A DNA stretch of 27,154 bases from a virus, in IMG/VR virus record IMGVR_UViG_3300010883_000343, positions 1-27,154 of that record. One strand, 5' to 3'. Made by a program: the position numbers and the translations under genes. This document shows positions 7,775 through 15,244 of the stretch, piece by piece (position 1 is the stretch's first letter; each line of letters starts with the position of its first letter). Under the pieces are notes generated by a model. The model saw only the letters and a list, made by a program, of their open reading frames with translations. It ran no database searches and was not told where the DNA came from.

Positions 7775-10354
7775 ATGTCATATCGGAATGTAGTATATAA
7801 TGGACGTAATAGATGCGTACACCTATTTACGTGGGATGAAGATGGTAAGCGAGTGGTAAACACGTGCACATTTGAACCATACCTATATTTGGAACACACA
7901 ACCGGTGATAAAACATCGATTTACGGTACAAACTTACAGAAGCGTAAATTTAGAGATAATTATAGCAAATCGCTTTTTATTAAACAGTCAGGTATTAAGA
8001 GAGTATTTGAAAATATACCACCAGCTCAGCAATTCTTAATAGATTCATATTGGCAGGAAAACGAAAAACCTGAATTTGACTCAAACCCGCTAAAAATATG
8101 TTTGCTTGATATTGAGACTTATTCACCTGATTCATTTCCAGATATTGAAACCGCAAATCACGTGGTTAATGTAATAACATGTTATGACAATTTTACTAAA
8201 AAGTTTCACACGTTTGGTCTTAAGCCATATACCGGTGAACCAAAAGATAATGTAAACTATGTTCACTGTAAAGATGAAAGAGAACTATTTTTAAAGTTTA
8301 TAGATTATATCGAAAGCGATTATCCGGATATTTTAAGTGGTTGGAACTCAGAGTTTTTTGATATACCATATATTATTAATAGAATTGAGCGTATATTAGG
8401 TCAGGATTATGTTAATAAACTATCACCGCTTGGTACAGTTTATTTTAGAAATATTAAAGGTAAGTTTGGTAGAGAGCAAAAGAGATATTATATAGACGGT
8501 GTTGCTTGTTTAGATTATCTTGATGTTTATAGACGTTTTTGTTTAAAATTAAGAGAATCTTATAAGTTAGATGCAATTGGTGAAACAGAATTAGGTCAGA
8601 GAAAGGTTGAATACGGTGATACCAACTTAGCAACATTAGCTGATGAAGATTGGAATAAATTTATTGATTATAACATTCAAGACGTTAACTTGCTAGTGCG
8701 GTTAGAAGAGAAACTTCAATATTTCCCCTTATTACGAATGTTGTCATATGTTGGTCTCACAACACTAGAGGGAGCTATGGGAACGATTCAGGTTATTAAT
8801 GGTGCGTTATGTATTAGAGCTCGTCAAAGAGGTGAGATCATTTCAACTTTCGTTCGACATGGTAATACAGGTAAGAATCCAGGTGCATATGTTGCTGAAC
8901 CTAAGTCAGGATTTAAGAATCATCTTGTATCTTTTGATGCTAACTCACTATACCCTAACGTGATGATATCACTTAACACATCACCTGAAACTAAAGTAGG
9001 TAAAATTGAAAAAACCACAGACTCAAAGGTAATAGTGCAGCATGTATCAGGTAAGTTGTTCGAATTAGATCACCCATCCTTTATGAAGTTTCTTAAAACC
9101 GAGGATTGTTCCTTATCAAAGGCTGGGTTTTTGTTCTCTCAAAAGAAGAAAGGTATCATACCAGAGTTTTTAGAGTACTACTACAACAAACGGGTTGAAA
9201 TTAAAAAGCATTTATATAAAGCTAAACAAAAATTAAAGAAACTTAAGAAAAATACACCGGAATATATTGATGCAAAGTATGAGCAAGAGAGATTAAACAC
9301 TTCGCAGATGGTTATTAAGATTCTTATTAACTCCTGCTATGGTTATATGGGTAATAAGAATGCTCCAATTGGGGATGATGATATTGCTTCATCAGTAACA
9401 CTAACAGGTCAAGCTGTCATCAAGTATTCCAATAAGTTAATTAAAGAATTTATTAAAAACTCTTTACCAGACATTACAGATAATGAATTAGAACAGTGTA
9501 TTGTGTATAATGACACAGATTCATCATATGTGTCAATTACACCACTAGTAGAGAGTGGTTTAATAGAGTTTATGGATGGAGATAACATTCATAAACAGGC
9601 TTATGATAAGATTCAAGAAATTGAAGATTATTTAAACGAGGGAGTTAAAAAGTGGGCAATTAAATCACTACGTACAAAGGATAGTCGATTTGTGTTTAAG
9701 CGTGAATGTATTGCTGATGTAGGTGTATTCTTGCAAAAGAAGAGATACGTTATGCATATACTAGATGACGAAGGTATAAAGGAAAACAAATTTAAGTATA
9801 CAGGGGTTGAAGTAGTTAGAACGACCATGCCAAATGCTATTAAGCCGTATGCTAAGGAAATAATTGAAACAATGCTTTCAACACAGTCGCTTAGTAAGAC
9901 TAATAATTTGCTAAACAAAACATATGATATCTTTAAAGGTTTATCTCCACAAGAGTTAGCGTTTGTAATGGGTGTGAGAGGGTATGAAGATTATGCTGCA
10001 CGAAGTAACGAATTTACGACAGCTAAAGGAATGCCAATTCATGTAAAGTCATCCTATTTTTATAATTTATTGCTAGATAAACTTAATACTGGTAACAAAT
10101 ATGAGTCTATAGGGTCGGGTGATAAGGTCAGGTATATGTATGTTGAAAGACCTAATAAATATGGGTTGGATAGTATTGGATTTAAGTATGATTACCCCAA
10201 TGAGTTTAAAGAGCTATTTAAACCTGACTATGATAAAATGTTTGAGAAGATCTTATATCAAGCAATTGAAAGATTCTATGATTGTGTTGGGTGGAAAATA
10301 AGAAAACCATCCGAGAATGTTACAGTGGAATTATTTGACCTATTTGGTAAATAA
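7775..10354 (+). CDS. 43: DNA polymerase gp43 (family B, with 3'-5' exonuclease)
   Basis: The 859 residues compare with 898 in T4. Exonuclease motifs: DIET (112-115), Exo II around Asn191-Asp196 (NSEFFD), Exo III YNIQD (299-303). Polymerase motifs: A, SFDANSLYPNV (386-396); B, KILINSCYGYMGN (515-527); C, YNDTDS (578-583). Motif C has Asn before the DTD where T4-like enzymes usually have Gly or a small residue, but both metal-binding Asps are present. The C-terminus ELFDLFGK resembles the clamp-binding tail of T4 gp43, so it should use a sliding clamp. It is the replicative polymerase. The next gene begins five bases after the stop. Confidence 0.96.
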   Translation: MSYRNVVYNGRNRCVHLFTWDEDGKRVVNTCTFEPYLYLEHTTGDKTSIYGTNLQKRKFRDNYSKSLFIKQSGIKRVFENIPPAQQFLIDSYWQENEKPEFDSNPLKICLLDIETYSPDSFPDIETANHVVNVITCYDNFTKKFHTFGLKPYTGEPKDNVNYVHCKDERELFLKFIDYIESDYPDILSGWNSEFFDIPYIINRIERILGQDYVNKLSPLGTVYFRNIKGKFGREQKRYYIDGVACLDYLDVYRRFCLKLRESYKLDAIGETELGQRKVEYGDTNLATLADEDWNKFIDYNIQDVNLLVRLEEKLQYFPLLRMLSYVGLTTLEGAMGTIQVINGALCIRARQRGEIISTFVRHGNTGKNPGAYVAEPKSGFKNHLVSFDANSLYPNVMISLNTSPETKVGKIEKTTDSKVIVQHVSGKLFELDHPSFMKFLKTEDCSLSKAGFLFSQKKKGIIPEFLEYYYNKRVEIKKHLYKAKQKLKKLKKNTPEYIDAKYEQERLNTSQMVIKILINSCYGYMGNKNAPIGDDDIASSVTLTGQAVIKYSNKLIKEFIKNSLPDITDNELEQCIVYNDTDSSYVSITPLVESGLIEFMDGDNIHKQAYDKIQEIEDYLNEGVKKWAIKSLRTKDSRFVFKRECIADVGVFLQKKRYVMHILDDEGIKENKFKYTGVEVVRTTMPNAIKPYAKEIIETMLSTQSLSKTNNLLNKTYDIFKGLSPQELAFVMGVRGYEDYAARSNEFTTAKGMPIHVKSSYFYNLLLDKLNTGNKYESIGSGDKVRYMYVERPNKYGLDSIGFKYDYPNEFKELFKPDYDKMFEKILYQAIERFYDCVGWKIRKPSENVTVELFDLFGK

Positions 10355-10358
10355 TTAT

Positions 10359-10676
10359 ATGGCAGTACAACCAGGTGGATACACCGATAATATTAAAGAT
10401 GATAATACGCGTAATGCACACCCCGCCTTTAATCGGGGTAAAGCTCGTGGAATTTTAGAAACCCTCAGTATTATTGGGGATGTAATTGTAGGAAAGGATA
10501 ATGGATCAGGATCCATTAATTCTTCAGAAATAGAAAAGATAAGAAGGGCAGTATATATTATGAGAGAATCATTGCTACACGCTTCAGATAAATCCACCTA
10601 TCTATCAAAACCGGCTAAAGAAGCTCTTAATGAAGCAACAGAACATGCCAAAAGTTTAATTTTTCAAAAACAATAG
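10359..10676 (+). CDS. Hypothetical protein downstream of DNA polymerase
   Basis: A 105-residue product starting MAVQPGGYTDN at 10359, five bases after the gp43 stop. An in-frame ATG at 10317 lies inside gp43 and is less likely. The N-terminal third is polar (with RNAHPAFNRGKARG), the middle has a hydrophobic LSIIGDVIVG strand, and the rest looks helical. No family is recognised. The position suggests cotranscription with gp43. No membrane segment or metal motif is visible. Confidence 0.6.
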   Translation: MAVQPGGYTDNIKDDNTRNAHPAFNRGKARGILETLSIIGDVIVGKDNGSGSINSSEIEKIRRAVYIMRESLLHASDKSTYLSKPAKEALNEATEHAKSLIFQKQ

Positions 10677-10713
10677 TAGATTATTAATATTAATAACATA
10701 AAATATATATATC

Positions 10714-11121
10714 ATGGCAGACAAGCAGTATAAAACAATCGTGGATCACATCGGTCGTACAGTAATTGGTAATGTTGTAAAAGAGGATTCAAAAACTCTT
10801 ACGCTTAACAACCCCGTTATTATTCATGTACAACCAGATGCTGAATCCGGTCAACTCCAAGTTCAATCTTTTCCTTATATCTTTATGGAATTTCTAAAAG
10901 ATAAAGAGCAAAATAACTGGACATTTAATAAAACAGTTATTTCAGTATCTGATGTTCAGTTAGATGATAAGATTATCACTCAATACGAAAACATTAATAA
11001 CCCACAACCTCCAATCGCGAACGCCCCTCCGGCAGCAGGTGGAGAGCCAGAGGTTATTAAGCTTTTTGATGACGACGAAGAAGCCGGTGATACAGCCGAT
11101 ACATGTATCACTAGTTGTTAA
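10714..11121 (+). CDS. Sm-like (LSm) fold protein with acidic tail
   Basis: A 135-residue protein. Residues 7-90 look like a small Sm-type beta barrel: DHIGRTVIGNVV, then LTLNNPVIIHVQP, a loop, and a final strand region ISVSDVQLDDKIITQYE. A Pro/Ala linker (about 95-110) leads to an acidic tail with FDDDEEA and two Cys at the end. Sm-like proteins of putative cyanophage origin are known structurally, but their role is not established; RNA binding is the family's usual property. It is a single gene between an unknown and hsp20. Its ATG follows an AT-only stretch with no clear Shine-Dalgarno. Confidence 0.6.
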   Translation: MADKQYKTIVDHIGRTVIGNVVKEDSKTLTLNNPVIIHVQPDAESGQLQVQSFPYIFMEFLKDKEQNNWTFNKTVISVSDVQLDDKIITQYENINNPQPPIANAPPAAGGEPEVIKLFDDDEEAGDTADTCITSC

Positions 11122-11152
11122 TTGTCTTTTAGTTGGGTAACCTACCTAGGTT

Positions 11153-11160
11153 AATAAATA
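11153..11160 (+). promoter_or_regulatory. Late promoter box AATAAATA for hsp20
   Basis: Matches the late consensus in seven of eight positions and lies eight bases before the chosen hsp20 start at 11169. It supports that start over the upstream in-frame ATG at 11133. Confidence 0.55.
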
Positions 11161-11168
11161 TTTTAACT

Positions 11169-11579
11169 ATGAAACTAACTAAATATACACATAACCCAAT
11201 AGCAGAAATTGAAAGAGCCTTTGATGGTTTTTTTAATCTAACACCAGTCTTCCACCAGTTGGAGGAAGTCTATAAAACAGGAGATCAAGTCCGATTCGCG
11301 TCGGATGAAGAAACACTAAGTGTTCAAATTGATCTACCAGGAGTCACAAAAGATAATCTAGATCTCTCTACTGACACCGATCAACGTGAAGTCTATGTTA
11401 AGGCTAAGCGTAAGGTAAAAGCCCACGACGGTGAAAAGGAGCAAACCTATAATAGGTCGTTCTCAGTCGGAAGGGAGTTTGATCTTAATAAAATTAACTT
11501 TGCTTACGTCGATGGGGTTCTAGAAGTAGATGTCCCTCGCAGGAAGAAAGAAGAATACATTAAAACTTATTCTGTTTAA
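11169..11579 (+). CDS. hsp20: Small heat shock protein (Hsp20/alpha-crystallin)
   Basis: The 136-residue product has a short N-terminal arm with FDGFF (18-22) and an alpha-crystallin domain from about 42. Inside it are VQIDLPGV (52-59), VYVKAKRK (75-82) and the hallmark YVDGVLEVDVP (113-123). Hsp20 genes are common in cyanophages and pelagiphages and probably keep phage proteins soluble during assembly. An ATG at 11133 exists in frame. I chose 11169 because the late box AATAAATA lies between them and because MKLTKYTHNP resembles usual family starts. A strong terminator follows. Confidence 0.9.
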   Translation: MKLTKYTHNPIAEIERAFDGFFNLTPVFHQLEEVYKTGDQVRFASDEETLSVQIDLPGVTKDNLDLSTDTDQREVYVKAKRKVKAHDGEKEQTYNRSFSVGREFDLNKINFAYVDGVLEVDVPRRKKEEYIKTYSV

Positions 11580-11601
11580 CAATTAATATTAACCCTTATC
11601 T

Positions 11602-11636
11602 AAAACCGCTACCAATTAATTGGTAGCGGTTTTTTT
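11602..11636 (+). terminator. Rho-independent terminator after hsp20
   Basis: A perfect palindrome centred at 11617/11618 has the arm AACCGCTACCAATT, with its complement running directly into seven T's (11630-11636). The stem is GC-rich at its base and lies about 25 bases after the hsp20 stop. It isolates hsp20 from uvsX, whose -35 box begins two bases after the T-run. Confidence 0.92.
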
Positions 11637-11637
11637 A

Positions 11638-11665
11638 TTGACTAACATGTTATATATTATATAAT
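11638..11665 (+). promoter_or_regulatory. Sigma70-type promoter of uvsX-queC
   Basis: TTGACT (11638-11643), a 16-base spacer and TATAAT (11660-11665), then seven bases to the ATG at 11673. It begins immediately after the hsp20 terminator. Confidence 0.8.
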
Positions 11666-11672
11666 ACCTTAT

Positions 11673-12791
11673 ATGGATAAAGATATTACTAGTGCATTAG
11701 ACACTATCGATTCTGTCAACCCTTTTGCGACTTATCTTAACAATAATACCTTAAGCCACGTTGGAGAATGGATTGATACAGGGTCTTATGTGTTAAACGC
11801 AATTATTTCAGGGTCAATTCACGGTGGAATTCCTAAAGGAAGAGTAACAGTACTCGCCGGTGAGTCAATGACCGGTAAATCCCTTTTTGTTCAAAAAATA
11901 TTAGCTAAGGCCCAGGAGGACGGGTTAGTCCCTGTTATCTTTGATACTGAAAATGCTATTGACCCTGAAGGAGCTGAGAGATTAGGGCTAAATATTAGTA
12001 AAGTTAAGTATGTTCCTTGTACCAGCATTGAACAAACTCGAAATTCTTTGTATAGGTTTCTTATGGCAGTCAAAGAGAAGGGACTAGAGGGTAAATTTAT
12101 TGTAGCTATTGATTCATTGGCTAATCTTCAATCAGAACTTGAATTAACACGAATGAGTAAAGATAGTGTTAGTACTGATATGGGTACAAAGGCACGAGCA
12201 ATGAAAACACTAATGCAGACATGTACGAATCTCGGTGCTGTTACCCAGACAACAATCCTTTGCACTAATCATGTATATGATGACCCAACCGCATTGTTTC
12301 CTTCTATTGAAAAGAACATGCCTGGTGGCAAATCATGCATTTACCTCCCATCAGTAACAGTTCAATTAGCGCGCAAGCCAATGAAGTCGGATGGTGGTAA
12401 GACAGTTGATGGTGAATTAGCAGTTGGGCAGAAAAAGTACGCGGGTATTATAATTAGAGCACTAACTCGTAAAAACCGATTTATTAAACAATACCTCGAA
12501 GGTGAAATGTATCTCTCATTTGCTTCTGGGCTTGATCGTTACTATGGATTAGTTGATCTAGCTGTCGGTGTAGGTGCAGTAATTCAAACTGGGGCAACTT
12601 ATCAGCTTGAAGATGGTAAGAAGCTAGGCTATTATAAGAATTGGAGAAAAGATGTAAAGCTTTGGGAAGAGACTATTCTTCCAAAACTAGAAGAGCGAAT
12701 TAAAGATGAGTGGTCATATAGTAATAAAGAAGAAGAACCACCGGATGAAGTAGAGGGAATTATTGATGAAAAAACTAGTACTGACTCTTAG
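11673..12791 (+). CDS. uvsX: UvsX recombinase (RecA-like)
   Basis: The 372 residues compare with about 390 in T4. Motifs: Walker A GESMTGKS (63-70), a catalytic Glu in FDTENAID (90-97), Walker B FIVAIDSLAN (142-151), and an L2-like segment with NMPGGKS. The acidic tail (KEEEPPDEVEG) resembles T4 UvsX. UvsX pairs and exchanges strands and acts with UvsY and gp32, all encoded here. The predicted transcript is leaderless, since TATAAT ends seven bases before the ATG. The 3' end overlaps the queC-like gene by 26 bases. Confidence 0.95.
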   Translation: MDKDITSALDTIDSVNPFATYLNNNTLSHVGEWIDTGSYVLNAIISGSIHGGIPKGRVTVLAGESMTGKSLFVQKILAKAQEDGLVPVIFDTENAIDPEGAERLGLNISKVKYVPCTSIEQTRNSLYRFLMAVKEKGLEGKFIVAIDSLANLQSELELTRMSKDSVSTDMGTKARAMKTLMQTCTNLGAVTQTTILCTNHVYDDPTALFPSIEKNMPGGKSCIYLPSVTVQLARKPMKSDGGKTVDGELAVGQKKYAGIIIRALTRKNRFIKQYLEGEMYLSFASGLDRYYGLVDLAVGVGAVIQTGATYQLEDGKKLGYYKNWRKDVKLWEETILPKLEERIKDEWSYSNKEEEPPDEVEGIIDEKTSTDS

Positions 12792-13521
12792 TGGTGGGAT
12801 GGACTCATCTGTGCTGTTGCATATGGCGCAAGATAGAGGTTATGATCATATACACACTATAACCTTTGACTATGGGCAGAGGCATAAACGAGAATTAGGT
12901 TGTGTTGGTAAGCAAATTAACAACTTTAATGAAATGTTTAGTGGGTGGTTAAATTTAAAAGTTACTAATAAGGTTCTTGATGTAAAGTATATTAAGGACA
13001 TTGCTCCTACTTCCTCTCTCACTAATAAAGATATTGATAATCCTAATATTAGTGAGATGGCAGGTGATGCACAACCAGTATCATACGTACCGTTTCGTAA
13101 TATGATGTTTTTGTCTATCTGCTCTTCGTATGCTGAAAGTGTAGGTGCAGATACTGTATGGTACGGAGCCGCACAAGTTGATTCATTAGCTGGTTACTGG
13201 GATGGTAGTGAAGAGTTTGTTGATACTGTTAATGGTGTAACAGCTCTCAATAGAGAAAACAGAATTAATATCGAAGCACCTTTACTAGTTATGTCTAAGG
13301 CGGAAATTATTGAAGAAGGTCTTAGACTAGGGGTTAAATTTAATGATACTTGGACGTGTTATTCCGACAGGGAAGATAAATTAGCTGATGCAACAACACC
13401 ATCAAGCAGTCTGAGAGTAAAGGGGTTTATGGATGCGGGTTATAGAGATCCGATACAGTATATCCAACAGGAAAAGTTGGAAAAGTTATATAAAGAGAAT
13501 GACTGTAAGGAATGTGCTTAA
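12766..13521 (+). CDS. queC: QueC-like 7-cyano-7-deazaguanine synthase homologue with altered metal site
   Basis: A 251-residue PP-loop ATPase: SGGMDSS (9-15), FDYGQRH (34-40), YVPFRN (107-112, versus YVPARN) and TWTCY (195-199). QueC makes preQ0 from 7-carboxy-7-deazaguanine for queuosine-type RNA or DNA modification. The usual ACGxCxxC zinc region reads ADATTPSSS (207-215) in a length-matched alignment, so three of four Cys are gone; a new CKEC ends the protein (247-250). The usual GYPDCRPEF reads GYWDGSEEF (143-151). It may be a divergent subfamily, for instance the QueC half of Gat-QueC. I chose ATG 12766 over an upstream TTG because AGAGGG lies nine bases before it. Confidence 0.82.
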   Translation: MKKLVLTLSGGMDSSVLLHMAQDRGYDHIHTITFDYGQRHKRELGCVGKQINNFNEMFSGWLNLKVTNKVLDVKYIKDIAPTSSLTNKDIDNPNISEMAGDAQPVSYVPFRNMMFLSICSSYAESVGADTVWYGAAQVDSLAGYWDGSEEFVDTVNGVTALNRENRINIEAPLLVMSKAEIIEEGLRLGVKFNDTWTCYSDREDKLADATTPSSSLRVKGFMDAGYRDPIQYIQQEKLEKLYKENDCKECA

Positions 13522-14729
13522 AGACCGTAGCGTCTAAGCTCCTCTAATTGCCAATGGGTCTTAGGCTTGTAGCGATCTTTAAAAGATTCGGAAAGGACTT
13601 CCTTTTTCTTATTACGCTTGTCGCTGCTTGACTGATCGGACATATAACCATCGGTGTAAGACTCTCTAAACTCTTCTTCCTCCGTGTAGCCATTACTAAT
13701 CTTATTTTTTACTCTTTGAACGAATTCATTATCTTCTGGCGCTACTGTTAGTCCCTCTTCAACATCATTAAAAAGAATACCTTTACGGTTTAACGCCTTC
13801 TTAAGAGCGCGTTTTACGCTATCGGTTACAGTTAGTATAAATGCTTCTTTGTCGTTGTTCATAATTAAATCGTCTACTTCATCCTCCTCTACTTCGTTCT
13901 CCGCGTAGCTATTACCCGCTTCATCACCGTATAAAGGCATCTCTAAATCTTCTTCAGCGCTAGTATTAAGCGCCACCTGTATATCTTTTTCTTCTACAGC
14001 TGGAAAATACTTAGTTATAAGTCTATTCATCTGGTCATTTATCTTTACCTCTCCACCAAAAGCACCTATTGGTCCTTCAATATTTAAACCAACTGGTGTA
14101 ACAACTGCTGTAAAATCTTTATAAAATTTATTAATTTTATCTACTATATTAGCTGCTACTTCATCCTTATTATCTACACCTAAATAGACGTCAACATCAT
14201 CAAAAGGTAAATCTGGTATTCGTTTTTTCATATCATCAATTTCCTTTTCGATATCAACAACTGCCCCTTGTACTGCATCGCCAACATCTACACCGGCTTT
14301 AATATCTTTAGCAAGCTCATTAGCCCGGGCATTATACAACTCTGTTTTTTGTCTATCAGTACCAGTTCTATTTAAAAATAATGCCATTTCCTCCTCCACC
14401 TCATCGGCGATCTCATCCCTCCTACTATCAATTTCTTTTTTATTATCATCTAGTAGTGCTAATAAATTGTCTCCTTTTCCTTTTATCCCCCCCCTTTTAG
14501 CTGCTTGCATTTCGTCATGACTAATAATATTTAAAGTAAATAATAATTTTCTAATAAAGGTAATAGTGTCTAGAGTAGCAGCAGTTCGACCAGCTGTAAC
14601 TAATGTTTTCCTTAAACCACCAAAAGATTTATGGTAGTCTCCAAACTTGCGCGCTTCCGCAAGAAAATCAACCCGGTTGATTAAATCATTAAAGCCGCTA
14701 AAATTATCACTATATTGAAAGGAACTCAT
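13518..14729 (-). CDS. Large late protein of unknown function, probably virion-associated
   Basis: A 403-residue charged protein with no recognised domain. The N-terminus is MSSFQYSDNFSGF, followed by FLAEARKFGD (22-31). The middle has helical Glu/Lys-rich stretches (about 90-160), there is an acidic centre, and the C-terminus is basic, ending KTHWQLEELRRYGL. A perfect late box lies nine bases before the ATG at 14729; the in-frame TTG at 14735 is less likely. Leu-Ala-Glu-Ala at 23-26 fits a T4 gp21 protease site. It contains an eight-G run (14487-14494), a possible slippage site. Its stop overlaps the queC stop tail-to-tail. Late orientation suggests a structural or head protein. Confidence 0.7.
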   Translation of the reverse strand: MSSFQYSDNFSGFNDLINRVDFLAEARKFGDYHKSFGGLRKTLVTAGRTAATLDTITFIRKLLFTLNIISHDEMQAAKRGGIKGKGDNLLALLDDNKKEIDSRRDEIADEVEEEMALFLNRTGTDRQKTELYNARANELAKDIKAGVDVGDAVQGAVVDIEKEIDDMKKRIPDLPFDDVDVYLGVDNKDEVAANIVDKINKFYKDFTAVVTPVGLNIEGPIGAFGGEVKINDQMNRLITKYFPAVEEKDIQVALNTSAEEDLEMPLYGDEAGNSYAENEVEEDEVDDLIMNNDKEAFILTVTDSVKRALKKALNRKGILFNDVEEGLTVAPEDNEFVQRVKNKISNGYTEEEEFRESYTDGYMSDQSSSDKRNKKKEVLSESFKDRYKPKTHWQLEELRRYGL

Positions 14730-14742
14730 ATACAATTATATT
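14715..14742 (+). promoter_or_regulatory. Sigma70-type promoter of the helix-hairpin-helix gene
   Basis: TTGAAA (14715-14720), a 16-base spacer and TATATT (14737-14742), then seven bases to the ATG at 14750. The -35 box lies inside the first codons of the divergent late gene. Confidence 0.7.
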
Positions 14743-14746
14743 TATA
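14739..14746 (-). promoter_or_regulatory. Late promoter box TATAAATA
   Basis: Perfect late box on the minus strand, nine bases before the ATG at 14729. It overlaps the -10 box of the divergent rightward promoter (14737-14742). Confidence 0.75.
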
Positions 14747-14749
14747 CCT

Positions 14750-15226
14750 ATGAAGCTGAATTATAAAGATTTTAATAAAATGACTAAAAGAGAGTTATGT
14801 AAAGTACCAGGAGTAGGTAGAACTACAGCTGGGCGTATTCTGGGGTTTAGACCCTTTAGAAATAATGATGATCTCTTTAAGGTAAAAGGACTGGGTAGAA
14901 AAACACTTAAAGACTTGGGGATTGAAAAAACTAAAAAGAAGAAAAAAAAGTGGTATACAGTTGATGGTGTAGATTACCCGGATTCTGCGCTATCTAGAGA
15001 TAAGAGATACGGTCATGTTGATTTATCTTGGAGGATCCCAAAAGAGCATCGCGAACGCATCGCCCCACCTTCCCCCTGGATACTTAGAATGCGACGCTTA
15101 GATGAAAAAATAAGGGACGATGGTCCCGATGGCCCGTATAACCGTTATATTGATTATTCATATATGTGGGAAGAGGGTTTTAAATTCCCTTGGGAAATAG
15201 AAAGCACTATTGAAAAGGAGCTATAA
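14750..15226 (+). CDS. Helix-hairpin-helix DNA-binding protein
   Basis: A 158-residue protein. Residues 12-57 carry two helix-hairpin-helix elements of the ComEA/RuvA kind: LCKVPGVGRTTAGRIL and then LFKVKGLGRKTLKDLGI. Such motifs bind the DNA backbone without sequence specificity. A lysine run follows (about 60-67), then a Trp/Tyr/Pro-rich C-terminal part with SWRIPKEHRERIAPP that I cannot assign. It probably binds DNA in replication, repair or packaging. It is expressed from its own early-type promoter; the next gene starts 18 bases after its stop with its own promoter. Confidence 0.7.
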   Translation: MKLNYKDFNKMTKRELCKVPGVGRTTAGRILGFRPFRNNDDLFKVKGLGRKTLKDLGIEKTKKKKKKWYTVDGVDYPDSALSRDKRYGHVDLSWRIPKEHRERIAPPSPWILRMRRLDEKIRDDGPDGPYNRYIDYSYMWEEGFKFPWEIESTIEKEL

Positions 15227-15237
15227 TATACTATTAT
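15210..15237 (+). promoter_or_regulatory. Sigma70-type promoter of the amidotransferase gene
   Basis: TTGAAA (15210-15215), a 16-base spacer and TATTAT (15232-15237), then seven bases to the ATG at 15245. The -35 box lies within the end of the helix-hairpin-helix gene. Confidence 0.65.
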
Positions 15238-15244
15238 ATTATAT

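Noticed and set aside
9628-9918. Leftward open frame inside DNA polymerase
   Set aside because: It is a shadow of gp43 with composition typical of antisense frames and no start signal.
10317-10358. ATG at 10317 for the gene after DNA polymerase
   Set aside because: It would lie inside gp43, giving a 38-base overlap with a non-typical leading peptide; ATG 10359 just after the gp43 stop is more economical.
11133-11168. ATG at 11133 for hsp20
   Set aside because: A late box lies between it and the ATG at 11169, and the extra residues do not resemble Hsp20 N-termini.
13462-13480. Short inverted repeat TCCAAC/GTTGGA as a terminator for the leftward late gene
   Set aside because: The stem is only six bases and no T-run follows on either strand.
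14730-14735. TTG at 14735 as start of the leftward late gene
   Set aside because: ATG at 14729 is two codons further in and sits at a typical distance from the late box.
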